64,000 nt of DNA. It comes from Lutjanus erythropterus (lineage: Eukaryota > Chordata > Actinopteri > Lutjaniformes > Lutjanidae). The DNA is taken from contig CM034601.1 of NCBI GenBank assembly GCA_020091685.1, positions 37,036,034 through 37,100,033 of the forward strand, in the 5' to 3' direction. The notes under the pieces are model-generated. The model searched no databases, was not told where the DNA came from, and was given only the letters and a program-made list of their open reading frames with translations. This document shows positions 47,499 through 58,830 of this stretch, piece by piece (position 1 is the stretch's first letter; every line of letters begins with the position of its first letter). The position numbers and the translations under genes are program-made.

Positions 47499-47506
47499 CA
47501 TCTCAG

Positions 47507-48495
47507 CTCTGCCAAATCAAAGCATCATCTGCAGTTCAACTGGGGTCAACTGGTAAACAAGATGACAAGATGTGGGGGGGCTATACATGCCATAATTGCA
47601 CATACTTTAATACATTTTCAACTTATTTGATTAGCCATTAAATTCTGTATATTTAACAGGACAAACCCTTGAAAACTAATCCATTACAGGATATTTTACT
47701 CATATACGTGACAAAGTATGAGCAGGCTGCTATAAAAAGAGAGATGACTGGTCATTACATCCTGTAGTCTGCATTGCTGAATTTTAATCTAAATTTCTTT
47801 AGTAGTTTAGAAGCTTCATTGAATGTGGACTGACATTTTAACATCATAGTAGTCTTAACTTACTGGACAAGAGTGGGTTTATTTTAAGTTTGTAGCTGAT
47901 GCTGGAATATTTATGCTTTATCCCAGAAACATACATTTGTGACTGTGTCATATACATTTTCATTTTATTTGTTTAAATGAAGGCACTTTACAGTCTGCAG
48001 TATATTGCACGAGATTGATCTTAAAGTTTATTCCCATCTGTAATCCCTGGGCTGGTGGTGGCACAATGTGAAGCAGTAGAAGATAAACACATTAACACTA
48101 CTCTTCACTGTCTGCAGCTCCAAGTGAATAGAATATGTTAGAGGGAGGGAAGTGCCATGTTTTATATTGATTAGATAAAGCTTGAAGTGTTTGTGTGTGA
48201 TATTTTCATGCTGTACAATTCAACCCCTGCATTAAAAGGGCACCTAGTTTAATATATCTGAAATAGATTTGACATATTAGGATTATTATAACTCATTAGG
48301 AGTTAACCTTTAGGTCAGTCCCTTTTTAAATGTCATCAATAACACATATATGAAGATTTCTACATTAATGTGTTGTGATGATATAACCCAAGTCAAGGAC
48401 ATCTATTCATTAAGTTTTTGCATGCTAGGGTGCTTATAGCACATTAAAGGACCTTTTTGCTGAGACTAATATATAAAAAAAATGGTTTCCCTCTG
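47507..48495. other. Gene-free AT-rich spacer
   Basis: I see no supported feature. Confidence 0.45.
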
Positions 48496-48499
48496 AAGT

Positions 48500-48960
48500 C
48501 TTCCTCCATTGAGTGCCAATTAGCTGCAATTCAAAATGGCATAGCTTTTCTTTCAAATTGGGGAATAATATGCTTTCCGCCAAAGGTTTGGACCTAACTG
48601 GGTCCCTGGAGACTCCATGGATCTTTCCCCCCATCCATAACTCAACAACACCTTCTGGGACTGGCACTCCACTTTTTTAACCTCCGAGCTCATTATCAGA
48701 AGTCTCTAGGGCGCACCGCTAACCAGAGACAGGAATTAGGATTCGCTCGGAACACTTGCAACCAGAAATGGATGATACCAGGCAGAGAGATCAGTAGCGC
48801 GAGGAGCCCAGGGGAATACAGCAACTTGCAGAGTAAGGCACTTTTAATATATATTTAGCATCACACCTGCTACGTTTTAGCCTGCTGAGGTGCTGTATGG
48901 AGGGTGCAGCTCTCCATTTTGGCAGTCATTTGAAATGATGAAGAACCACTGTGCCTCTAT
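48500..48960. other. Candidate conserved element or exon-like block
   Basis: Complex, relatively GC-balanced block. AGA|GTAAGG at about 48830-48838 resembles a plus-strand donor, and the preceding 120 bases contain CpGs (GCGCACCGC, ATTCGCTCGG, GTAGCGCGAGG) that are unusual for this window. This could be a first exon of a non-coding transcript, but there is no TATA box or initiator of note. Confidence 0.3.
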
Positions 48961-50235
48961 GGATTGATGCTATCGCCATCCAAAATTGAGTGGTGGACCA
49001 CGGTACCTCCAGTAAGCTGTGCACCTGTGCAAGAATCATCACAATGTGGGAGCTGGCTTTACAATCAAAATGGGTGCTCAGAGACTCGGAGCACAGTTTC
49101 TGATTTTAGAGAAATATGTGGACTTAACAGCTTTGTACAAAAGACAAGTGATCCATTATCATGGAGGTGTGGTTGAAGAGAGGCTGTGGACCAGGCCTTT
49201 GAAATCAGTGGTACCTGCTCCACATTGAGACTGTAGTGGCACCTGTACTATTAACTCGATACAAGTGCATTCACAAGAAGAAAGATCATTATGAGTTGAA
49301 TTAACGTTCACTTCAGAACAGCTTCAAATGATCTATATTTACTTTCACACCCAAGAAGGCAGACAAGGTAATTGCTCTCCTATTGGAGGCTCAGACCCAA
49401 ATTTTTTATTGTACATGGTCTGACTGTACTGGATGTGAAACTCAAAGCTCTTCAAAGCTATTTAACTTGTCAAATTCACTGAGTATCCTCTCATCTATTG
49501 GTCTCTCCTTCTCCAAACATTACAGCCAAAGCAGGAAACAAAAAATGGGGGTGGTGACGATGATGAGGGTGGGTGGTATCAACTATGTGGTTTGATGAAT
49601 TATGTCCTTCAGCTAGACACTGACTCCTACAATAAATTAGCATGAATGAATCTCTAACACCACAGTGAATTAGTGGAAAATACCACAAACAGGGTTATAA
49701 TCCAGTGAGCCAACTTTGCTTTCTGACTAGCGGAGCTGATTAAGTCAGTCAATTTTACCATCATCAGAACTGCAGATATTTTATTCGTCTCACATTGACA
49801 TTAATTTTTTCTTTACAGGGTTTGCTGTCTCAATAGATCTGAGCAAATGTCAATATTACAGAACAGAAATGAACAGAAATAAAAGCAAGTCAAGTGAAGT
49901 ATGTAGGACTTCACATTCTTATGAGCCAAACTCATTCATACTACCATTCTGTATGATTTCTAAAGGAAATCTTTTCAGGTTCACACAATACCTTCATGCT
50001 AGAATGTACAGTTCAGCTGAAGATGGTGGATAAAAAGAAAGTGGACTCAACTTTGACTTTCTGGAAACATCTGACATTACTAACTGAGCATTAGAAGCTC
50101 TTCATTCTTGGTCTGCCTAAAGTTGGCTCAAACAAGTTTTGCTGCAGTTACTATTCTTTTTCAATTTTACTTGATTAATATGCAGTTGGTGAGACTTGTG
50201 TTTTCTATAGCATGGTAAAGCTCATTTTGGTTCTT
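48961..50235. other. Gene-free spacer
   Basis: Unique AT-rich DNA with overlapping 60-70-codon frames, no domains, no repeat termini. Confidence 0.45.
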
Positions 50236-50239
50236 TTGT

Positions 50240-50785
50240 TGTTGTTTTTAGCCATGCTAGTCTGTCTGTTGGTCCCTTGGTCCACCATTTTGGTCCAGAC
50301 TGACCAATATCTCAAATGAAAACTATTGGATGGATTGCCATTAATGTTCATTCAGGACATGCATGGTCCCCAGAGGATGAATCCCCTGACTTTTCCTCTA
50401 GCACCACCAGGTAGGTGTGTTTACTTTAATATCTCAACATCTATTAGATGGATTGCAAAACATTTCATACAGACATGAGACAGACCTGAGAATGAATTTT
50501 AATAACAAAGGTGATCCCTTCACTACTCAGATACTACCATCATCAGGTTGATACTTTGGTTTATGATCAAATGTTAACTAATGACATTCCCATCAGCCCC
50601 AGTTGTCAAGTTTATTTATTTATTTATTTATTTATAAGTATTATTTTTTTATTTCTAAGTATTTCTAAGTATTTATTTAGTTGTACATTGTGTTTAGTGT
50701 TAATTAGGAAATGCATGCAAACACGCAGAACTGAGGTAGAGAACATGATGAACATTACCTGCTAAACATCACCAAGCTGTAGACT
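50240..50785 (+). repeat. Dispersed percomorph-type repeat
   Basis: The ordered words CTATTGGATGGATTGCCATT, CATGGTCCCCAGAGGATGAA, CCCCTGACTTTTCCTCTAGC, then a second diverged CTATTAGATGGATTGC unit, GGTGATCCCTTCAC, CTTTGGTTTATGA and finally TTAGTGTTAATTAG...CCTGCTAAACATCA match a long dispersed repeat I recognise from spiny-rayed fish. A TTTA microsatellite interrupts it near 50610. The 84-codon frame inside is not a gene. Confidence 0.75.
50609..50634. repeat. (TTTA)n microsatellite
   Basis: About six TTTA units followed by related AAGTATTTCT units, inserted in the surrounding dispersed repeat. Confidence 0.9.
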
Positions 50786-50959
50786 GTTCTGCCTTTCATT
50801 GTGGTCTAATACAACATAAACATTACTTTATTGCACAAAACGGTGCCGGTTATTTGGAACAAAAGTTAACGATAGTCAATAATCCAAAGCCCATTTGTAC
50901 TGCCAAGAGTCTGCAGTGTTCATTACACCTCATGTACTGCCAATTATGTGGACTCATCT

Positions 50960-51715
50960 GGGGATCAAAATAGTGATGTCAGTTTCAGTTAATTTTACTT
51001 TTAATAGCTCAGCACCCATTAACTAGTAACTAACCGGTTCATTTTTTGAGGGAAAAAAAAAAAAAAAGCAAAATAACATGAAATGCAAGAGGCGCCTATT
51101 TTACCCATGTCTCCACCGCACCCGTCAGCTTCTATACAAGGTCATCAGGCATCCTCCTGGGAATGAAGAGGGTAAAGTACTGGGTGTCTGTGGTGTATGC
51201 AGCTGTCCATGTAGATGTGTGTTTGGGAATAATGTTACAAACACTTACACTAGACTGGACTGCAACTCCCAGTCAGCATTGACAGGAAATAATGATGTAG
51301 CTTTAGTTTGTGACAGCTGTCCAGCAGTTGGTGGTCAGAGCTAGCTTAGCTTTTAGCTCATCCTCCTTCTCCTTTAAGTGTTTTGCAGTATGTTAAGTCA
51401 CAGTAGCGCTCCATGGCATAACGTACTTGGGCATGAACTAGTCTCTTGCACTCTACCACATTAATTGGCAGCATAACACTGGTATAAGGGTGGTGCACAT
51501 ACTAATACTTAACTGAAGAGTAGCATCACACAATTTACATTTGACTTAATCCTCCATTTCTAGAGGAAATGTTCCCACACTGAGCCTCATTTTTTGTGCT
51601 AGCTAGCGAAGCCGTTTAGTGGAGTGTGTGTATGCAAATGAATCTATAGACAGACACATGTGTAACCGGTCAAAAATATTCTTGGTCGTTAACTGATTAA
51701 CTGATTAACAACATT
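50960..51715. mobile_element. Possible hAT-like non-autonomous element
   Basis: The left part contains TTAACTAGTAACTAACCGGT and the right part GTAACCGGTCAAAAATATTC followed by TTGGTCGTTAACTGATTAAC. GTTAAC/AACCGGT words at both ends in this style remind me of a fish hAT-like family. An A16 run lies at 51052-51067. The termini are not convincingly symmetrical, so boundaries are approximate. The 88-codon Cys-rich plus-strand frame inside (51078-51344) is probably chance. Confidence 0.3.
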
Positions 51716-52075
51716 GACCTTCCTAACTCATCCAAAATGTCAATCAGGCAAGCTCTTGTCTGGACTTTTTGCTTTTGACCAATGTGTTGGGCAACTGGAC
51801 AAACAGATGTAATCATGAACATTTCTATCGAGCTAGTTAATGCAATTAAACTGTAATGGCTGCATAGGTCACCTGACAGATCGGGTTGACCGCACTTTGC
51901 TGTGCACCTCAGCATATTTTTCTTATTCTCCCATATGCACCGTGTCATAAGTTTACAATGCAATGAATGATAATGTATCACCACATTCATGGCATGTTAT
52001 ATTAAAACATTGAATGCAGGCTTTACAAAGGACCACAGCTCTGTATAGCATGTTGTTGTCTAGCCTGAATGCATC
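51716..52075. other. Gene-free spacer
   Basis: Unique DNA without supported features. Confidence 0.45.
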
Positions 52076-52079
52076 CAAT

Positions 52080-52415
52080 GGCCCCTCTCTAGAGCGACGT
52101 TAGTGGCAGCTAAATAAATAATTAAAAAGACAAATAAAGCGAGAGGCAAATGAGTATGAGGGTGAGAGCCTCCGAGGAGAGATCTGCTCAGATTCCCATC
52201 TTTGAATGTTGCAAATTAAATTCCCTCGTCAAGACTCTAATCATTCACAGCAGATGGGGGCTTACGCTCTGTTTTAGATCTGCGGGAATTCTAATGGTTA
52301 TTGTTTCTGTTTAAATAGGGAGATTATTGCATTTTAATAAGTCCTCCTTGGGACTTGCTGCAACAATGGAGTGCTGTGAATTACTGTAGATAGCTGTTAC
52401 TGCATGCAGGGGGAG
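52080..52415. other. Candidate conserved non-coding element
   Basis: Complex block (CTCCGAGGAGAGATCTGCTC near 52169; GTTGCAAATTAAATTCCCTC near 52208; CTCTAATCATTCACAGC near 52235). Repeat-free, enhancer-like word content. Confidence 0.5.
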
Positions 52416-52479
52416 AAATCAAGTTACTAAGTGTGACAAGTTGCTCTTCCTCTCTCTCCACCCGCTCCCACCCACCCTT

Positions 52480-52930
52480 CCGGAGATGGCTGCGAGTGTA
52501 TTTACCACCAAATTAAGAATGTGCCGTGGGAATAATATTTTTATCCGACAGAGGGGAAGGGGAAAGGAGCTTGGCTGTGGATTTTCATTAAAATGACACA
52601 TCTGTTCAGCAATTTCGGCAAAGTAATTCTGCTGAAAGTTTTATCAGCTAATTTTAATTATTCACTCCACTGACTTGAATACAGGATTCATCATGTTGAA
52701 TTAATACATTCAACGAGATTATTTTTCTTTCCTTTTCGCTCCTAAATAGACGAAGAGGGGAGGGTGGAGGGAGGGGGGCAATCAACAAATTGAATTGTCA
52801 TGCACTGCGGATTAAATTGTGATTTGTTAATTACAAAAACTATATGAGCTTCTATATTTTGAAGAATTAAGAGGCTCAGGAATTCAGCGGGAGGGATTAA
52901 ATATTACAATTGCTTGTAGGTGTGGTATGT
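52480..52930. other. Candidate conserved non-coding element
   Basis: AT-rich but complex sequence. CAGCTAATTTTAATTATTCA near 52646, GGATTAAATTGTGATTTGTT near 52809 and AATTCAGCGGGAGGGATTAA near 52879 are separated by a purine-rich run (52750-52780). Stops occur in all frames. Confidence 0.45.
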
Positions 52931-53795
52931 CAATCACTTAGTATGCTGACATTTTTGTCTTTTATGTATGTACAGTACACACACAATCATAGCATGTTTT
53001 TGCCACAATGGTGCCACAGCTTTTAACATCAAACTTTTGTCCAAGATTTTTATTTTTAAATATTTCACGAGGTTTTCGACTGCAAGATGAAAGCTTCTTA
53101 GGCACAACACTACAATATCTAATGAACATTTCCAACATGAACAGTATCCTTCTATAAACAAACAAGCAGCATCAGACAACACTAGCGATGGTAGCTGTTC
53201 CTCTTCCAGCATATCGAGCCAGCCGTACTGATAACAGCAGAGCAGCACAGGAGAATCACAAAGCCCTCGCTCGTCAAAGACCTCTTATTCAAGCAGTGCA
53301 CATTCAAAAGACCCCAGCCATTCAGAGCCAACCCATTGAAGGACCTCTGGCTCTGCAGTCAAGTTTCTGCAGGGGCACTGCTAAACTGCTGCTACTGATT
53401 TTTGCAGAAACACAAAGCTCCACAGTGTAGAAAAAGGATTCCCCCCCTCTCCCTTCACCGTCTTATCTCCTCAGGTAACTTTCCTTTGCAACTCGTCCCT
53501 GGAGACTATCACCTTGCCCTGAAGCCCTGATGCACATCAGCACACAGAACAAATGAGACGCCAGAGCTGGGAGACGGGCAGATTGCAAAGTGATACCTCT
53601 CAAGTATGGCTTTGTGGCTATGTTTCTCTCTTCCCCCTCCTTTCTGAGTTGTGTGAAGTGTCACTGAGGAGCCCTCTGAGGACTGAGAGGGCAGGGAGCT
53701 TTTCTTGGACAAAGGGAGGAAACTGAGAACAACACAGTTGTATTAAATAATAGCCTGGGGGAGTGGAGACTTGAGGTAGCCTCTTTACTTGCCTG
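52931..53795. other. Spacer with complex segment at 53165-53420
   Basis: An 80-codon plus-strand frame (53188-53430) and overlapping minus-strand frames occur without domains. The 53165-53330 part is repeat-free and could be a regulatory element. Confidence 0.35.
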
Positions 53796-53799
53796 ACAC

Positions 53800-53965
53800 C
53801 AAACATTGCCTGTCAGCTAATCAATTAGCTTACTTCCTCTTTACCATAAGGCCGGCCCAGGGGAGGCTCAGTAGCCATGTACTGTCCCTCAAAGACATCA
53901 AGTATGGGAAAGATGCTTCGGTCTATACAAATCAATTCTAATTATTGACTTGCCTCTATATTTTT
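53800..53965. other. Candidate conserved non-coding element
   Basis: Compact block (CAGCTAATCAATTAGCTTAC at 53814-53833, a partly palindromic homeodomain dimer-like site; AAATCAATTCTAATTATTGA near 53928). Confidence 0.5.
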
Positions 53966-54500
53966 CAACCACTTGAAAACAAATCTGCTTGAACTGGATA
54001 GATTGGGCTGATAGAGTTGAGGAGTGGAAACCTTGAGCTATTTACAGACTAGGGACTGACAACATGCTGTAAAGTATACCAGGGAGCCAAATGTTAAGTC
54101 TTTTAATCAAGTGTTTTCAGTCTGAGAGGTATGAGAGTAGCGTCACATAAAATGAAGGTGGCTGTGGACCCAGGGATGCCTAAGATCAGACTGACTGAAT
54201 GATTGGGAGGCTGTCTTTGACGGCTCCCCACCATATTCTCCACTTCCTTCCAAATGACATGCAGCAGAATGTTTTTGCCTCTCTGGAGGCCTGTACCGGT
54301 TATCAAATTTAATAAATAAAGCAAGTGAAATCTGTCTACTCTTCATCTTCCCTGCTCTCCTAGGATTTGCTCGAGCTGGCAAATTACCATTTTCAGGCAC
54401 AATATTCCCAAGGCGCTGTGGTGCTTTTCTCCTCTTCCTGATGGAATCAGATGAGCACAGCCAGGGGACTCATTGTTATCCACTTGGAAGTCTCCAGCAA
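53966..54500. other. Gene-free spacer
   Basis: Unique DNA, no supported feature. Confidence 0.45.
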
Positions 54501-54506
54501 AAAAAG

Positions 54507-54546
54507 TAAAAAAAAAAAAAAAAAAAAAGAAGAAGAAGAAGAAGAG
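54507..54546. repeat. Poly(A) run followed by (GAA)n
   Basis: About 21 A residues followed by six AAG/GAA units. It accounts for a poly-Lys plus-strand frame (54473-54742), which is not a gene. Confidence 0.95.
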
Positions 54547-55495
54547 GGGGAGAAATGCGACAGCAGGCTCTGACAGCTCCCCATATGAGAATCAATGTCA
54601 GGTGGGGCTAAACTTGGACACTTTTACTTCTGAATCTGTTCTATTAATTAAAATCATGCTAGCAGTAAAATACAGGTTTGCACACCTTGCACAATCCACA
54701 AAATATATTTCTACTGCGGTAAAAGGGAGCAAATTCAAATAAAACCAAAGTTTTCATTATTCATTTGAGCAAAAGAGAGATTTAATGACCAAGAATAAAT
54801 TGATATGCAAGAAAAAAATACAGACCCTTTCATCTAATCAAACTCATATGTCTTAGCAAGCACATGAACCCTTTCTTTGACTCAGCAATGTCAAGCAGCT
54901 ATTTCACAGATTTTTAAACCAAATCCAGAGAGAGGAACACTGAAGAGCAAGTCCCTGTGAGCCTCTGTTGCAAAGAAGATTGGCAAGACTGAATTTTCCA
55001 TCTCATAATGAATGGATGGCAAATATTCTTTAATGCATTCACACACCACAGCAGCGACACATGGAGTGGCTCAAATTACTGCATAACTCATGATTTGATT
55101 GTAAAAAATGAGACATCCATTATCCAAGCAGAGATTTGTGGAGAGGGGAGAGGGAGTGGACTTTTTTCAAGACCAGCATTTGAGATTGTCATGCACGACA
55201 ACTGAATGAACTCCTGGCAATGTTACACTACCAGGGAGACTGAGGAGAACGGAATTGAATTTCATTTGGATAATGTCTTTTTAACTTCATGATACCAAAA
55301 GTGCAAGGCAAAAAAATAATCACCATAGCACACCAATTTTATTACAGAAACAGGGTTGTATGAGGTACTTATCCATTAGAGAACAGAACGGGAGCTGGGA
55401 ATCTACCGCAGAAACCCAATAACAAAAATAATGCAAATAAAGTTACCAATCTGATCAAGGTAAAGTGATGAAAATGCTCTATATTCTAAATATAG
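54547..55495. other. Gene-free AT-rich spacer
   Basis: No supported feature. Confidence 0.45.
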
Positions 55496-55499
55496 TTGA

Positions 55500-55870
55500 A
55501 ACTAAAAGTGATATTGATTTTTACAGATGAACCTTTTTTTAAAAAAAATCTGGCTACAATATGATTTGCTGCTGACCCTGTTGACAGCAGTATGACATGG
55601 CCAAATACTAGCCAATTCTGAGATTGTATGAACTACTGCAGTAGCTTCTAAAAAAATCCAGTCTATCCTTATAACATCAACATCATCCAGCCTGAGTGGG
55701 AGAAAGTCAGATGAAAGAAAATTATTGTCAAAATCAACCAAGTTGATTCCTGAGATATCCTAAGTTTTGGTCCCTAATATGGCTCCAAAAACACTGGATC
55801 CTACAATTCCCATAATGCAACTAGAGTTTTTCCATAATGCTATGTTCACGCCATATGGGATAGATGGTAA
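55500..55870. repeat. Probable dispersed repeat fragment
   Basis: CAAGTTGATTCCTGAGATAT, CTAATATGGCTCCAAAAACA and TCCTACAATTCCCATAATGC occur in an order that I recognise from a decayed fish dispersed element. Boundaries are approximate. The 79-codon minus-strand frame is not called. Confidence 0.4.
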
Positions 55871-56500
55871 AAGTGAGAAAGATTCCCATGGTAATAAAAT
55901 GCAGGCATTCACGTAACCATCATGTTCGTAAGATGAAAGAGTCGGTCATGTGAAGTCTAAAGCACGGTGTACTGACTGATCACCATATTCATTAAATCTG
56001 GATTTAATTACACTGAGGAGGTATTTCTGAAGAAGAAAATCTGTTTCCCATTGTAATTACAACTTTGAAGTTGAGGTGAACACTATTTACGAGTCAGAAA
56101 AATTTTAATCACAATAACTGCAATAAAACATAAATGTGTCATTAAAACCTACTTGCTGGTTAAGTCAGCACCCTCAGTTTGTTACACAGGCCTTCTGTTA
56201 GAAACTGAAGTTTAAAGCCCAAAAGGAGATTAGCCATATAAAATCATCAGAGGTTGTTTCCTTAGACTTACATAAGGCCAGGAAAAAACAGATAGCTAAA
56301 AAGATAAATGATTCTGTTCTCATGTAAACAAGGGTCGAATGCAAATTTGTTGTTGTCAAACAATAGGTACCTGTAGCAGCATATCCACATTTAATTGCAG
56401 TGTGTGTGCGTGTCAAAATTAATAGCGAATGCATGTGTTTACTAATTTTATTTATTGTTCATAAATTTGCCAAATATCTATCAAAATATCCTCAGTTAGC
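55871..56500. other. Gene-free AT-rich spacer
   Basis: No supported feature. Confidence 0.45.
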
Positions 56501-56503
56501 TCC

Positions 56504-56545
56504 ATTATATATATATATACCCACACACACACACACATATACATA
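56504..56545. repeat. Compound (TA)n(CA)n microsatellite
   Basis: About eight TA units followed by about eight CA units and further CA/TA words. Confidence 0.9.
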
Positions 56546-56779
56546 CACATTTCACAAATCACATTAGTATTATGGAGAAGTCCTATATTCTATAAGGTTA
56601 CCATCATGATAAGAATAAACAGGTGAAATGTTAACATTCTCATGATGTGTTCTGCACAGAAACATTTTCATAATTCACTTTCATGAAGTTAATTTTAAAC
56701 TAATGATGAATGGAACTATACTGTAACTGTCCATTTGAAAAGCACAATATTGGCCTAATAAAGCTAAAACTATGGCAGA

Positions 56780-56970
56780 ATGAATGGAGCGAATCACTAA
56801 GGGACAGCTTATGAGTGGTTCAGACCGCCCTTGTGAAGGTATTCAGAAGGTATACCTTAGCTCTGGGAGACTCTGGGAAACCGCCCATAAGCTGATGGGA
56901 GACCATAAGGTACAACTTACGATGCACGTAACCCTAAGGAGGCTCTGGGAAACAGGACCCAGACTAGTAT
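56780..56970. repeat. Probable dispersed repeat
   Basis: ACTAAGGGACAGCTTATGAG on the left, an internal CTCTGGGAGACTCTGGGAAA, and CGATGCACGTAACCCTAAGG followed by CTCTGGGAAACAGGACCC on the right. The repeated CTCTGGGAAAC and the outward ACTAAGGG/CCCTAAGG words suggest a small element with loosely inverted ends. The 62-codon frame inside is not a gene. Confidence 0.45.
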
Positions 56971-57235
56971 GACTACTAATCTAATTGAAAGAAGGTGGTG
57001 GAGTCTCCCTTTAAACAATTAAACATGTCATGCAGTCTGTGTGGGCCGTTAGACGTAATGATCTGTTGCAATATAGTGGTCAAAATATGCCAGGAAGGAA
57101 ACATACAATATACTGATGGGCAGGAAAAGTAGTTTCATGCTCAATTAATCTATGTTGGTGTTTGCAGTTGGGAGTGGCAACAAAGAAAAAGTAGGGGACT
57201 TTTTGCTATCGCACCATTCTGTGAACATGTCTACT
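56971..57235. other. Gene-free spacer
   Basis: No supported feature. Confidence 0.45.
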
Positions 57236-57239
57236 TTAT

Positions 57240-57885
57240 CTTTGGGCTCAGTGGCTTAATGGCTTCTGGGAACACCTAACAGCAGGATCCTATAGGCTTC
57301 ACCTGGTGCACTGGAAATTGGGATAGGAGGTTACTCACTTGCAATCCAATCCAAAAGGATAATTGGGCGCAGACCCAATCGAATACAGTCCCCTAAACTG
57401 CATGTAATCCACTCAGCCAAACTGTCACACCAACAATGAACCCTCCCCCTCTACCCCTAGGGTCCGCCAAGGCTATCTCAGGAACACTTCAATAGCTTGT
57501 ACCTGGCCTGCTGCTGGGCCCATTATCCACTAATCCACACCCAAGCGGAACGTTTAAGTAGTTCTAAAAGGATTGGAGAGAGCAGCAAAGCTTTCACTGG
57601 AGCCGTGCAATTAAGGCCAGAGAAATTATCGCACAATTTAGATCCTATTCTCCTCTGTGAGCATGGGAGGAGGATCAGAGGACTAACAGGTGAAAAATTT
57701 AATGTGGAAATACACAAAACAAAACAAACGCATGGCTTTAAAATCAGCTCAGGTGATCTGGCACCGGAATACCAGAATAGATACCGCTGGAAGTCCAGAG
57801 GGTGAAAACTGTTGTGACAAGCCTTATTAGCGAGTCAGTTAATCAAGAGGAAAAAATCCAGTCCCTGTTGCACAGAAAACCAATT
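57240..57885. other. Cluster of candidate conserved non-coding elements
   Basis: Long complex, repeat-free block of balanced composition (CCCCTAGGGTCCGCCAAGG near 57456; GTGCAATTAAGGCCAGAG near 57605; TATTAGCGAGTCAGTTAATC near 57828). A 102-codon plus-strand frame (57497-57805) and an opposing minus-strand frame both lack domains. Confidence 0.45.
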
Positions 57886-58465
57886 CCCAAAATACAACTG
57901 AGGATTCCTCTCTACAAGATTATGTGGTCAAAATGAGGATGTGAGGGAACGAGGCAGACAGGTTTAATAACACCGCTGTGACTGCTATAAAGACGCAATG
58001 CTTGAAAACTTTACTGAATGCTATATTCACTTAAACTCAGTAAATTGCACAGCATTGGGGAGGAATAAAATTACAGCAAAGTGCTAGATTAGAGATAAAC
58101 TAGTCAGTGTACTGAAACAAGATGGATGTGGTAGACAAACAAGGAATATAAAAAATACAGACAGGCACTACAATGATATGTTAGATAACTGAATGGAGAA
58201 GAAAAGATTGATGCAGCATTACATTGTAATTTTTCCAATTATACTCTCAGATACACTAGTACAAAGTATTTTCTATGTCCTAAATTGTCTGGTATGTAAA
58301 TGTATTCCATTTTCCTGATTTGTCTTGTCTGGAGACGAAGCAGTCACTACACAACATGCACTCGCAAGAATAAAGAAAGCAAGTTTATCAGTAATCATTT
58401 GTAATACAGGTCATTGAAGATTTGAGAGCAAAAGCAAAGGTTCTATAATAATGTTGAGAGGCAGA
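57886..58465. other. Gene-free AT-rich spacer
   Basis: No supported feature. Confidence 0.45.
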
Positions 58466-58474
58466 ATCATTACT

Positions 58475-58830
58475 TGGGCTGTGTATTGGCAAGAATCCTG
58501 TGATACGATATAGATCACAGTATGGGGATTATATTGTGATATATTGTGAAACTGTGAGCTGGGTGATAAATTGCTATTTTTTAATGTAATTTTAGGAAAA
58601 CTGTCATAGTATAAAACACACACCACCATATGCATAAGATCTGAGTTAAAAAGGTAACTTAAAAAAAAACAACAATGAAGGTAGATAACAAGACTGTTAT
58701 TAAATGATCAGGGGTCAAAAACAACACAAAATGAACCACAAATGGTTCTATGTATCATGATATCACAATACAGTGCTTTAGAGAATCATGACAGTATCAC
58801 AAAACGTACTCAAAGTGCTTCAGTATTTTC
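58475..58830. repeat. Probable dispersed repeat (ATATTGTGATATATTGTGA family)
   Basis: GTGTATTGGCAAGAATCCTG, CGATATAGATCACAGTATGG, TATTGTGATATATTGTGA, GGAAAACTGTCATAGT and ATGCATAAGATCTGAGTTA occur in the order of a dispersed element I recognise from fish. It closes with ATCATGATATCACAATACAG. Boundaries are approximate. Confidence 0.6.

Noticed and set aside
51078-51344. Cys-rich 88-codon plus-strand frame
   Set aside because: Lies inside a probable non-autonomous element, has no signal peptide and no conserved cysteine framework that I recognise.
54473-54742. Lys-rich plus-strand frame of 89 codons
   Set aside because: Its Lys run is translation of a poly(A)/(GAA)n microsatellite.
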